A DNA stretch of 64,000 bases from Cryptobacterium curtum DSM 15641 (GTDB lineage: Bacteria > Actinomycetota > Coriobacteriia > Coriobacteriales > Eggerthellaceae): contig NC_013170.1 of the NCBI RefSeq assembly GCF_000023845.1, positions 963,501-1,027,500 of the forward strand. Direction: 5' to 3'. Positions 18,635 through 27,371 of the stretch are shown here, piece after piece. The stretch's first letter is position 1, and every line of letters starts with the position of its first letter. A program made the position numbers and the translations under genes. The notes under the pieces were generated by a model. The model ran no database searches. It was not told the origin of the DNA and was given only the letters and a program-made list of their open reading frames with translations.

Positions 18635-19495
18635 ATGGAGAAGACAACGATCGCGTATTTAGGACCCGCTGGAACAAATTGCGATGAAGCTGCTCGTGTG
18701 TTTGCCTGCCATATGGGAAAGGAAAGCACAACAGATAACTTCGATTTTATAGCCTGCCCAAGCTTTGCTGAAGTATTTGATGCTGTTGAACGCGAACAGA
18801 CCGATTATGGTGTCGTCGCCGTTGAGAATTCACTTGAAGGCTCGGTTACCAGTACTCTTGATCTCTTCGCTTTTGGCGGCACATCGCGTATCGTTGGGCA
18901 AACGGTTCTCGACATTCATCACTGCTTGCTTATCGCGCCAACAGCAGATCTTGCAGACGTGCAGCGCGTAGCATCCCACCCACAGGGACTTGCTCAATGT
19001 CGCCGGTTCCTATCCGAACAACTCCGTGGCTGCGAAACAATCACCGTGTCGTCAACCGCTGAAGCAGCCCGGCTTGCTGCAACCGACCCCCACATGGCTG
19101 CTATCGCTGATGAGTACGCAGCAAAACTATACGGCACACAGGTCTATGCACGTGAAATTGGTGATCGTGTTCGTAACGCCACCTCATTTGCTCTCATCAG
19201 TCGTAGCAAGCAGCCCACCTTTTCGCATGATGGTGTTTGGAAAACATCGCTCGCGCTGTTCTTGCAGGACAACAAAAAGGGCTCACTCAATATGATTCTC
19301 TCCGAGTTTGCCTATGCTGGTATCGATTTATCGATGATTCAATCGCGCCCAACTAAACAAGGGCTCGGCGATTACATGTTCTTCGTGGATATCCTTGGCC
19401 GCGAAAGCGACCCACGTGTGCAAACAGCGCTTAATTGCCTGCGACTTAAACTGCGCGAAGTAAAAGTACTCGGGACCTATCCCCTACTCTCATAA
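18635..19495 (+). CDS. pheA: Prephenate dehydratase
   Basis: Converts prephenate to phenylpyruvate for phenylalanine synthesis. 286 residues: catalytic domain followed by an ACT regulatory domain. Visible motifs are YLGPAGTN (8-15) and VENSLEGSVTSTLD (63-76). The active-site Thr region reads NATSF (181-185); most family members have T-R-F, so Ser184 is unusual. The ACT domain from about residue 205 contains GSLNMILSEFA and the variant MIQSRP in place of the usual ESRP. Start chosen at 18635 because AAGGAG lies 11 bases upstream. There is no fused chorismate mutase domain. Confidence 0.93.
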   Translation: MEKTTIAYLGPAGTNCDEAARVFACHMGKESTTDNFDFIACPSFAEVFDAVEREQTDYGVVAVENSLEGSVTSTLDLFAFGGTSRIVGQTVLDIHHCLLIAPTADLADVQRVASHPQGLAQCRRFLSEQLRGCETITVSSTAEAARLAATDPHMAAIADEYAAKLYGTQVYAREIGDRVRNATSFALISRSKQPTFSHDGVWKTSLALFLQDNKKGSLNMILSEFAYAGIDLSMIQSRPTKQGLGDYMFFVDILGRESDPRVQTALNCLRLKLREVKVLGTYPLLS

Positions 19496-19655
19496 GTGTC
19501 TATATACTTTCAGCTCAAATACCCACAGAGCTAGAGACACAGCGGGTCAGCAAATAATAAACAGCCCGGCTTGGAAGTACACAGTACATTAGTCAGGTGA
19601 TAAGCAGTAGCACCAACAGAGGACGGCAGCATCGTGAATATGCTATCGAGCCGTG

Positions 19656-20603
19656 TTACACCTGTAAGGCATCGTCCACGCGCTGAAAAAATCCTTCAGC
19701 AGCTAGCTCGTCAACAAGGCGGTTCAGCGTCGTTTGATCGACAGACGGTCGACCCATCCGATTTTCTTCCGTATTCAGTAACGCACCAACTTCTGTGAAC
19801 GATATTCCTGAATGAGCAAGCACCGTACGTAAGATAAAGGCGCGCTTTTGACGATGCGACCCCTCAAAAGTGTTCTGCCGTGCATAATGAGCTGAGCGCC
19901 GGGTAGGATTTTTCTCCGTCTGCTTGATATGCGCACCCCAATCGAGCAGGGCATAATACCATCCCCGTGGGTTGTCATGGCTGCATGTTTGCTCGACAAG
20001 CGGAATAAGCTCGCGATCGTGTACCGCTTCAGTGTGATGAGCAAAAAACTCGTGAATAAAAACCGCGCGCACATTCGTTTCCACATACACCGCTGGCTTC
20101 TGAAACGCAAATGCCAGAATGCCACCAGCCGTTGCGGGTCCAATACCCGGAAGTGATAGCAGATCATCAAGCGTATCGGGCATCGTCGAGTCAAACCGCT
20201 CGACACACGCACAAGCTGCTCGCATAAGCGCGAGAGCGCGACGGTTATAGCCAAGGCCTTGCCACAGTTCGAGCACCTGTGCGGTTTCGGCATGTGCCAG
20301 ATCGTCAATTGTCGGAAAGGCTTCCATAAAACGCGGCCAGAACTTTTCAACACGAGAAACCTGCGTCTGCTGCAACATAACCTCGGATACATAGACCGCA
20401 TATGCGTCGTCGATGCCACGCCAGGGCAAATTATCACGCGCATATGCAAGGCCAGCTTCCCATACAGCGCGACGAAATGCTTCAAGCCGTTCTTCTGTCG
20501 GTACGCCATGATTAAACTCGGTACAAGCACCATCACCAACAATAGTGCTTCCCTGAACGTATGCGTTAGATGATGCTGCAGACGAAACGCGCTTTTGAGT
20601 CAT
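19656..20603 (-). CDS. HhH-GPD DNA glycosylase, MutY-like, without Fe-S cluster
   Basis: Base-excision repair glycosylase. 315 residues. Strong MutY/Nth features: LPWRGIDDAYAVYVSEVMLQ with the catalytic-type Glu74, GLGYNRRALALMRAA, and the hairpin LPGIGPATAGGILAF. The position of the catalytic Asp is Glu175 (VETNVRAVFIHEFF), a variant found in a subgroup annotated as A/G-specific glycosylase. The four cluster cysteines and the MutT-like C-terminal domain of classical MutY are absent; the last 60 residues look like a small winged-helix. Whether it acts on A:oxoG is uncertain. Start ATG at 20603 with a weak AGGTAG upstream. Confidence 0.85.
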   Translation of the reverse strand: MTQKRVSSAASSNAYVQGSTIVGDGACTEFNHGVPTEERLEAFRRAVWEAGLAYARDNLPWRGIDDAYAVYVSEVMLQQTQVSRVEKFWPRFMEAFPTIDDLAHAETAQVLELWQGLGYNRRALALMRAACACVERFDSTMPDTLDDLLSLPGIGPATAGGILAFAFQKPAVYVETNVRAVFIHEFFAHHTEAVHDRELIPLVEQTCSHDNPRGWYYALLDWGAHIKQTEKNPTRRSAHYARQNTFEGSHRQKRAFILRTVLAHSGISFTEVGALLNTEENRMGRPSVDQTTLNRLVDELAAEGFFQRVDDALQV

Positions 20604-20624
20604 CGTGCTTCTACCTATAGCTGC

Positions 20625-21137
20625 TTAGTTGCAAGTAACCGCGCACGACGTGGGAGCGCGTCCATCGAGAAGCTCATCAAGACTCGTACGTACCGCCTCA
20701 TCCGCCGCCTCAATGGTTGAAGCAGGGATATTTGAACTTGTTGACTCAAACATATCGGAAAGCGTTACCGAATCGAACAGCGTGTTGAGCATTTTATCGG
20801 CAACTTGCCAGAGCTGGTTGAAACGGCAACCCTCGCTTTTTGAACATGACTGCGGATCAGCCGCACAAGCCGACACCGTTACCTCACCCTGCAATGCATG
20901 CAATACATCAAGCACCGTTACCTGCGAAAGATCAATCGCAAGCTGCAATCCACCATGTGCGCCCCGTACCGTACGTACATACCCCGCTTGCACAAGATCA
21001 TGCTGAATGGTGCGGGCAAAGGCATAGGGAATCTCTTCTTCCTCAGAGATTTCAGCAACCGACACAAAACGGTCTCGGTGGCGGTAAGCACTGCGCAGAA
21101 TACGGCAGGCATAGTCGCAACGGCGGGTCAGTTCCAC
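20625..21137 (-). CDS. Rrf2-family transcriptional regulator
   Basis: DNA-binding regulator of the IscR/NsrR family, probably sensing an Fe-S cluster. About 170 residues. The winged helix is VELTRRCDYACRILRSAY through RTIQHDLVQAGYVRTVRGAHGGL. Cysteines in SACAADPQSCSKSEGC match the family's cluster-binding triad. The start is taken as the GTG at 21137 because AAGGAGG lies 8 bases before it; it then begins one base after the stop of the AAA-like gene. The upstream ATG at 21158 lacks a ribosome site. Target unknown. Confidence 0.85.
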   Translation of the reverse strand: MELTRRCDYACRILRSAYRHRDRFVSVAEISEEEEIPYAFARTIQHDLVQAGYVRTVRGAHGGLQLAIDLSQVTVLDVLHALQGEVTVSACAADPQSCSKSEGCRFNQLWQVADKMLNTLFDSVTLSDMFESTSSNIPASTIEAADEAVRTSLDELLDGRAPTSCAVTCN

Positions 21138-21138
21138 C

Positions 21139-22809
21139 TTATCGGCCTCCTTCTTCATCGAGAAGGTCGTCAAGGCGTTCGAACTCCCCTTGCATACTAT
21201 CGATAACCGCATTTTCAAGCCGGCGATATTCATCGGATTCAACCGGGTGGTACGAGGCGAGTTTCTCAAACACATTCGCACGCGTCACCGGCACAAACCG
21301 ACGCTCGCGCACACCCGCACGAAATGCTTCCTCCACCGACTGACGCGCTGCCTCATAGATTTCAATGCGTGTCAGGTGCGATGAATATGTCACCAAATCT
21401 TCCCGATCGATAGGACGAAGCGATGGGTGCAACGTGCAGATGTGTTGCCAAATAGCAGCGCGTTCGGTGCGAGTTGGCAGCCCGATAGATACTTCGTCGA
21501 TCGGATCGAGGAGGCTTGCGAAAAAGCCATCAAGTGGCGTTATATCCGATGCCGTAGCAATCACCGCAACAGCGGGATTTTCTACCGCCTGACGTATGAA
21601 ATTGATAACTTCGCGCGCCCCGCGCGTGAGCTGCATTGAAGTGATGGATGGATCAATATCGGAAGGAAGATCGGGAACACCCCAGTCGTCAACATCCTCA
21701 AGCATGAGTACGCCCGGACCCTCGAACGAGGCATGGCCGAAATGTGGACGCAGGCGAAATTCAGGTGAAGCCATAACGGAAAGAACCGGCATACCTTGTG
21801 GCGTCATATCCATCGACATGCGTACGAGCGGGCCAGCCAACTCACCCGCCAGTGCAAGCATAAATTGGTTAGCATCTTCGCGGGCAGCAGCGCGCACGAG
21901 GATGGTATCAATCTGCGGAATACCTGACACACCGTGACGACTGTCAAGCAAATCAACCAGTTGACCAAATGCTTCATCGTCAGAAAGACCAATCCCGCGG
22001 CGACGCATCTGTGCAATTGCCTTGTCATACCCGATGAGGTCTGCAAAAGTAATGCGCTCTTCGCTATCACCTGCCCCATCGGTATCTGATTCTTTTTGAG
22101 GCTCGTCTGACTGTACCGCAGATGTCTTCTTCGCAGATGGCAAAGGAATCTTCTTACGCACAGCATTAGATGTATCAGATGCCTGTTTCTGCCTGTGAGA
22201 AGTATCCTTCACGGTATGAGCTTCGTCCATGGCAGATGCGCCACTTGCACTACTTGCGCTACTGGCTGACTCATCGTCTGTCTCAGCTGCTGCGTGCTCT
22301 AACGTGGCGTGGGATTCTTTCGCTGCACTCGAAGAAGGCGTGAGCCCTCCAACCGCCAGCGTCATATCCCCTATTTGCATGATTGAATCGGCATCAATCA
22401 GATCGTCGGCAAGTAAATCTGCCATGCCTTGGGCTGCTTCAGGTGTAAAGCCAAATTCTTCAAGACGGTCGAGTGCCATCCGCTGAAGCTGACGCGCGCG
22501 ATTACGCTGTTCATCGGCAGTAGAGTACGGCTGAAGCTTTTCAAAAATATGTTCAGCAAGAGAGCGCTCATTTGATTCGCAGGCCGTAATCCACGCTTGG
22601 CGTAAACCTTCAACCACGCGGCGAGAAGGAGATTCAGAATCTTCCTGTGCTTTTTCAAAAGCAGCAAGATACAAATGAGCAGCTAAAGACCCATCACCCG
22701 CTTCGCGGGCACGTTCAGCCTGGGTAAGATATGCCTCCGAGCTTGAGGGCGCAGAACTACGGGCACGGCGGCCGGCAGATCCACCAAAGTTCAAGTTGAA
22801 ACCGAACAT
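21139..22809 (-). CDS. AAA+-like protein lacking a P-loop
   Basis: A 556-residue protein of unknown function. Residues 1-170 are helical (TPR-like feel: AERAREAGDGSLAAHLYLAA). Residues 175-250 are a Ser/Ala/Lys-rich linker. The C-terminal 300 residues have the fold cues of an AAA+ ATPase: a Walker-B-like VLMLEDVDDW, a sensor-1-like VAVIATASDITPL, and GLPTRTERAAIWQHI followed by a lid. The segment where Walker A should be (REDANQFMLALAGELAGPL) has no GxxxxGK[ST], so nucleotide hydrolysis is doubtful. Start ATG at 22809 after AAAGGAGG. It is translationally coupled to the Rrf2 regulator, which implies a shared function. Confidence 0.6.
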   Translation of the reverse strand: MFGFNLNFGGSAGRRARSSAPSSSEAYLTQAERAREAGDGSLAAHLYLAAFEKAQEDSESPSRRVVEGLRQAWITACESNERSLAEHIFEKLQPYSTADEQRNRARQLQRMALDRLEEFGFTPEAAQGMADLLADDLIDADSIMQIGDMTLAVGGLTPSSSAAKESHATLEHAAAETDDESASSASSASGASAMDEAHTVKDTSHRQKQASDTSNAVRKKIPLPSAKKTSAVQSDEPQKESDTDGAGDSEERITFADLIGYDKAIAQMRRRGIGLSDDEAFGQLVDLLDSRHGVSGIPQIDTILVRAAAREDANQFMLALAGELAGPLVRMSMDMTPQGMPVLSVMASPEFRLRPHFGHASFEGPGVLMLEDVDDWGVPDLPSDIDPSITSMQLTRGAREVINFIRQAVENPAVAVIATASDITPLDGFFASLLDPIDEVSIGLPTRTERAAIWQHICTLHPSLRPIDREDLVTYSSHLTRIEIYEAARQSVEEAFRAGVRERRFVPVTRANVFEKLASYHPVESDEYRRLENAVIDSMQGEFERLDDLLDEEGGR

Positions 22810-22973
22810 AGCGTCCACCCTCCTTTACGTCGTAGGCCTCAATAGTAGTGGTGTTGTTCGTGTTCACCGATAGTGTTCGAATTTATGGTAGCTGCTCTTG
22901 CCCAAGAACAAGCGACAAAATGAAAGAGCCGATACAATCGTCACCTTCCTGACAACAGTTTGGGCTTCTTGTA

Positions 22974-23684
22974 TCAGGAATTCCAGTCAAGAATGGGCCA
23001 GCCCTGCCGCTTTGCCTCACGCTCGAGCGGATTATCGGGCGTTACCGCATAGGGATGATCGGCCATGCGCAAGAGCGGTAAATCGGAATGATGGTCGCCA
23101 TAAGCATGCGTAACAACCCAACCTCCGGGGCCAAATGTTTTATCAGCAAGCCGGGTAAGCGCAGCGACTTTTTCAGCGCCCTCCACTGGTAAACCTTCGA
23201 CTTGGCGAGTGTAGCGTCCTGCTGCATCGACATGCATGCGCGTCGATGTCTGTAAATCAAACGAATGATTTTGCTGAGCTCGCTTAACAATAGGCTCCCA
23301 ACTTGCTGAAACGACAACCACCGTACGACCTGCTTGTGTATGAGCACGCATACTCTGTTCGGCTTGCTCACGGAAACAGGATGCCACTTCTTCGTCGTAA
23401 AAGTGAGAAAGGTAGGCATCGACTTCGGCCTTCGGTTCACCGGCAAACGCCTTAAAAACCTGAGAGCGCACCCAGCTTTCGTTTTGCGGTAAACGCAGTT
23501 TATAGCGCAATGCCCACAGACCAATACGCAAACCTGCGGTTAAGCGAAGGCGACGATTACGCAGAAGATACCGCACCAGCATAACGGGAGAATTACCCGT
23601 GATACTCGTACCATCAAAATCGTAGACTGCCAACTGAACCGGACTGTCCGGTTGAGACGGCGCATCATGCGCAGAATGACTCAT
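22974..23684 (-). CDS. HAD-superfamily IB phosphatase (phosphoserine-phosphatase-like)
   Basis: Cytoplasmic phosphatase of 236 residues. Motif I is VYDFDGTSI, motif II is in VVVVSASWEPIV, and motif IV is in THAYGDHHSDLPLL. This arrangement is the HAD-IB subfamily; the substrate cannot be told (small phosphomonoester or lipid phosphate). It starts 4 bases after the stop of an ABC-transporter remnant at 23689-23805, and its ribosome site AAGGA overlaps that stop, so it once sat in an operon with that transporter. Confidence 0.85.
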   Translation of the reverse strand: MSHSAHDAPSQPDSPVQLAVYDFDGTSITGNSPVMLVRYLLRNRRLRLTAGLRIGLWALRYKLRLPQNESWVRSQVFKAFAGEPKAEVDAYLSHFYDEEVASCFREQAEQSMRAHTQAGRTVVVVSASWEPIVKRAQQNHSFDLQTSTRMHVDAAGRYTRQVEGLPVEGAEKVAALTRLADKTFGPGGWVVTHAYGDHHSDLPLLRMADHPYAVTPDNPLEREAKRQGWPILDWNS

Positions 23685-23688
23685 GTCC

Positions 23689-23805
23689 TTATGCTTCCAG
23701 CCCGTCTTCTTCCTGTGCTTCGAATCGAGAATTGTACAGCTTTACATAAAAGCCGCCAAGCGCAAGCAACTGCTCATGCGTGCCTTGCTCTACTACATCC
23801 CATTC
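23689..23805 (-). pseudogene. C-terminal remnant of an ABC exporter ATPase
   Basis: The 38 codons directly after the MFS stop, in the same frame, read EWDVVEQGTHEQLLALGGFY then VKLYNSRFEAQEEDGLEA and stop at 23689. EQGTHEQLLALGGFY..LYNSRF is the characteristic last segment of MsbA/MdlB-type ABC transporters. No start or nucleotide-binding domain remains: the rest was deleted, with the DHA2 transporter gene now lying upstream. This is a decay scar, not a functional gene. Confidence 0.85.
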
Positions 23806-25341
23806 TTACTTATTATCTCGGCGCTTCAAAGGCTTTACCACCATAAGCACGATAGCCAGGGTAAAGATTGCTAAGGCAACCTGGATACCAAAGCTGGCAT
23901 TAAGCCCCACAACTGAAAGCCCTTCTGAAGCAGTAGGTGCCCCTGGATCAAGCTGCATAGTGGCTGCCGACATCATGGCAACGAGCACGCTTGATCCAAG
24001 CGCCCCGCCGATCTGGCGAAAAGAATTAACAATAGCGGTACCATGTGCCACATCACCACCTTTAAGCTTCTCAAGAGCATAGGCGGTCATCGGCATCATT
24101 AAGAAGGCTAAGCCAATCATACGAACACCATATACGAGTGCCACCACTACCAGAGGAGTTTCACCGTCAAAGATAGTAAAACCAAGAGATCCAGCCGCAA
24201 GACAGGAAAGCCCAATTGTTGCACTTACGCGCATGCCATGACGGTCGTAAAATCCACCAACGACCGGACTGGCAAATGCCATCAGCAATGATCCTGGTAG
24301 CAAAATAAGTCCCGCATTAAGCGCACTAACTCCATGGAGTTCCTGCATATACAACGGCAATTGAACAGTGCCGACCACCATGGCAATTTGCGCAAGCGCA
24401 GTAAGCCCCACTCCCAAGATGACATGCTTCCCGCGGAAAAGAGACAAACGCAACAGGGGCTGTTCCATATGAGCCTGCCGATAACAGAAGGCAACAATCA
24501 GAAATGCACCCAACAGATCAAGCGAATAACTAAACCACTGATACAGACCCTGCTGTTCAGTACAGGTAACCCCAACCATAAAGATGATAAGGCCCGGAAT
24601 AAACAGCAGACATGACCGAATATCGAGCACCTCGTGATGATGCTCGCCAAAATTATGCACGGTGAACACAGAAACAATCAATGCCATTGCGCCAAGGCCA
24701 CCCAAGATATCAAAAACCGCTCGCCATCCCCAGAACTGCACGATGGCACCAGAAAGCACCGGACCAAGCACTGGCGCAAAACCAATAACCATACCAACCA
24801 GGCCTAATGCAAAACCGTGACGTTCTTTCGGATACACCTCTACGGCAACATTCTGAATCAGCGGGATCATAATGCCATTGCCGCCAGCTTGCAGGAAGCG
24901 CGCAGCAAGAAGCACAGGATAGTTCGGCGCAAAAATAGCAATGCCTGACCCCATCACAAAGAAGCACATCGCCGCAAGAAACAACTTACGGGTATCAAAC
25001 GAATTGATAAGGAATGCTGTCAGCACACTGAGGATACCGAGCACATAGAAATAGCCGGTGGTTAAAAGCTGAGCGAGTGTCGTATCAACGTTAAAGTCGG
25101 ACATGATATACGGAAGTGCCGCCGAAAGCATGCTCTGTGCCGAGCAGGTCACAAATGAAGCGGCAAGCATAACAAATAGTGACCCTTTTGGACTTATGGG
25201 CAGCGGAAGCACATGCCTCCGCGCAGATGCCAACGCACTATCCGCCGTTTTAGGGGACACACTCGATACCTCAGATATCTCAGATGCATCGGACTGTTCG
25301 GTCGTCGATGCGCGCTCAACCATCATATCTGGCATACTCAC
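23806..25341 (-). CDS. DHA2-family (EmrB/QacA-like) MFS drug exporter
   Basis: Membrane antiporter of 511 residues with about 14 hydrophobic spans. The N-terminal 45 residues are Ser/Glu/Asp-rich and cytoplasmic. Typical features: FNVDTTLAQLLTTGYFYVLG, the motif-A-like loop after span 2, RFLQAGGNGIMIPLIQNVAV, and motif C GLVGMVIGFAPVLGPVLSG. The start is the GTG at 25341 (AGGAAG 7 bases upstream) or the ATG two codons later. The gene is followed in frame by the remains of an ABC transporter, so the local efflux gene set has been rearranged. Confidence 0.9.
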   Translation of the reverse strand: MSMPDMMVERASTTEQSDASEISEVSSVSPKTADSALASARRHVLPLPISPKGSLFVMLAASFVTCSAQSMLSAALPYIMSDFNVDTTLAQLLTTGYFYVLGILSVLTAFLINSFDTRKLFLAAMCFFVMGSGIAIFAPNYPVLLAARFLQAGGNGIMIPLIQNVAVEVYPKERHGFALGLVGMVIGFAPVLGPVLSGAIVQFWGWRAVFDILGGLGAMALIVSVFTVHNFGEHHHEVLDIRSCLLFIPGLIIFMVGVTCTEQQGLYQWFSYSLDLLGAFLIVAFCYRQAHMEQPLLRLSLFRGKHVILGVGLTALAQIAMVVGTVQLPLYMQELHGVSALNAGLILLPGSLLMAFASPVVGGFYDRHGMRVSATIGLSCLAAGSLGFTIFDGETPLVVVALVYGVRMIGLAFLMMPMTAYALEKLKGGDVAHGTAIVNSFRQIGGALGSSVLVAMMSAATMQLDPGAPTASEGLSVVGLNASFGIQVALAIFTLAIVLMVVKPLKRRDNK

Positions 25342-25392
25342 CCGTGTTCTTCCTATTCAATCGGAACAAATGGAGTATAGCAAACGAACGCA

Positions 25393-25452
25393 GCGCGCCA
25401 CCGAGGGTTTATACAGCTCCCTTTAAACAGGGCTGTTTCCTCGGCGGCGCGC
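25393..25452. repeat. Long nested inverted repeat between the MFS and flavoprotein genes
   Basis: Arms GCGCGCCACCGAGG (25393-25406) and CCTCGGCGGCGCGC (25439-25452) pair at 13 of 14 positions. A second hairpin (ACAGC-CCCT / AGGGCTGT) is nested inside. It could be a terminator for the minus-strand flavoprotein gene or a regulatory structure; there is no clear U-tract. The rest of 25342-25604 has no gene, only short GTAGCC/TATAGC repeats near 25550-25585. Confidence 0.55.
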
Positions 25453-25604
25453 ACAGGTACGATACCTCTGTATTGGGCGATGCCCCTCAAACACCAATTC
25501 CGTTCATGTTATGAAGCAGGCAGTCGAGTGCTGCTGTTCGAGCAATCACCTTGTAGCCTTGTAGCCGTTTATAGCCTTATAGCTCGATACCGACTCTCGC
25601 GCAT

Positions 25605-27371
25605 CTAGAGCGCAACGATCTCCTTCACGACATGAAGCGCTTCCGTCATCGTGCGGCCACAGGCAAACCCATGCAGTTGATCGGGATAATTGCCACTAAA
25701 TACCGAACCCGAACAATCACCAGCACAGTACAGACCCTTGATGGGGTTTGCATCAGCATCAAGTGCACGGCAATGCTCGTCAATGCGAATACCATCAATC
25801 GTGGTCAACAACGTTCCACCAAGTGTTGCACCATAAAATGGCGCTTGGCGAATGGCAGACAGGCGATATGCTTCCTTGCCGAAATCGGTGTCATCTTGCG
25901 CATCGTAGAGTTCGTTGTAGCGAGCGATGGTTGCGAGAAATGTTTTCTTCGCTTCATCCTTATAGCCAAGCTTATCAGCAAGCTCTTCGAGGGTGTCAGC
26001 CTTTTGTAGGCGCCCGTCAGAAAGATACTTTTCGAAGAAGCCATCTAAATCGTAGCTCCCATCATTCTTCTTAAAGGCCAGCACACCCATACGTGTGCCT
26101 GCCGAGCAACCCAGGGTATGGAAACGCTGAACGTCGTCGCCAAAGTTGCCATCCCACACCGAAACATACACGCCACCGGGCTGTTGTGCTGCGGCATGCG
26201 GTAAATAGTCGTAATCGGCTGATTCGTCGGCGAATCGTTCACCCCGCAGATTCATTTTCAAAAACGGTTGTGTACCCGGATTAAACTGTCCATTACCAGG
26301 AAATACTGGTTTACCAGCTGCAATACTATCTGCAGTATAGCCAGCCTCGGTACCGGGAGCCACCAGCCCGCGATCGAAAATCATCGTAGCGCTCGTGAGA
26401 TCCTTCACGGCTCCAGCACGCACTGCTGCCTGAATACCTTCACCTTCATTGTTTTGGTTATAGCCGAGTGCCGTAACGCTCTTGGCGGTAATGGGAGAAA
26501 GCGCGGTAACCATTTCGGGATTAGCCGCATAGCCGCCCGTCGTCAGTAAAACACCCTTGCGCGCATCAATTTGCACATATCCGTCAGATGTTTCGAACAC
26601 AGCACCCGTAATACCGTCTTTGGCGCTCCCCAGAAGCTTAACGAGCCGATGATTGTACGACACCTCGTGGCCAGCCTGCTGAATATGCTTTTCGAAGAGC
26701 TTATTGCGCTCTTCAATGCCCTTACGGTCGCCGTTGGCATCAGCATAATGATGTTCAAAAGGCGGAGTATAGAACGAAGTCGAACCCATGCCGCCTGGCA
26801 TTTCGTATTCATCGGCAATGACCTGTGCCCCTGATGCCGTCATGATGCCATTGACGAATTCAAACATGTCGGCACTTTCATTGATCCACATGTTGATAAG
26901 CGGCATGCAGCATGTTCCTGACGAATAACGGGCTATTTCACCGCGCAGACGTGCCTTGTCAACCGTAATCCCTTGGCTGGTGAACGGCGGGGTATCAACG
27001 GCGGCAAACCAATGGCGCGTCGCTCCTACTTCGGCACCTTTTTCGCAAATGATAAAGTCAACCCCTTGATCAGATGCATAAGCGGCAGCAGCCATACCAC
27101 CGTTTCCCGCACCAATAATAAGAAGGTCGGTTTCTTTCGTGCTTGCAATGGTTCCGACATCTGGATCGGTACCTGCCCACGCAGGAATTTCATAGACATC
27201 CATGCTCACCTGCGCGCTACCCGCCCCTTTTGACGAAGTGGCAACAGCCTGTTTTTCAGTGACCGATTTCGGTTGGGCACAGCCTGCTAAACCAAGTGCT
27301 GCAAGCGCCCCAGCAGCTGATACACCGCCGAGAAACGCGCGCCGTGAAATCCCTGAATTCATTGCCTCCAT
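25605..27371 (-). CDS. Tat-exported lipoprotein flavin reductase (fumarate-reductase flavoprotein family)
   Basis: Extracytoplasmic FAD-dependent reductase of 588 residues, related to fumarate/urocanate reductases. The signal is twin-arginine (SRRAFLGG, residues 9-16) ending in a lipobox LAGC, so it is probably an exported lipoprotein. The FAD Rossmann motif is LLIIGAGNGGMAAAAYASDQ. The C-terminal FAD segment is GLYCAGDCSGSVFSGNYPDQ. RFADES is in the substrate domain. No haem-binding or FMN-attachment domain is fused, so an unlinked electron donor is needed. Start ATG at 27371 with GGGGAG upstream. It is divergent from the LuxR regulator at 27713, the usual pairing in this bacterial group. 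Substrate unknown. Confidence 0.9.
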   Translation of the reverse strand: MEAMNSGISRRAFLGGVSAAGALAALGLAGCAQPKSVTEKQAVATSSKGAGSAQVSMDVYEIPAWAGTDPDVGTIASTKETDLLIIGAGNGGMAAAAYASDQGVDFIICEKGAEVGATRHWFAAVDTPPFTSQGITVDKARLRGEIARYSSGTCCMPLINMWINESADMFEFVNGIMTASGAQVIADEYEMPGGMGSTSFYTPPFEHHYADANGDRKGIEERNKLFEKHIQQAGHEVSYNHRLVKLLGSAKDGITGAVFETSDGYVQIDARKGVLLTTGGYAANPEMVTALSPITAKSVTALGYNQNNEGEGIQAAVRAGAVKDLTSATMIFDRGLVAPGTEAGYTADSIAAGKPVFPGNGQFNPGTQPFLKMNLRGERFADESADYDYLPHAAAQQPGGVYVSVWDGNFGDDVQRFHTLGCSAGTRMGVLAFKKNDGSYDLDGFFEKYLSDGRLQKADTLEELADKLGYKDEAKKTFLATIARYNELYDAQDDTDFGKEAYRLSAIRQAPFYGATLGGTLLTTIDGIRIDEHCRALDADANPIKGLYCAGDCSGSVFSGNYPDQLHGFACGRTMTEALHVVKEIVAL

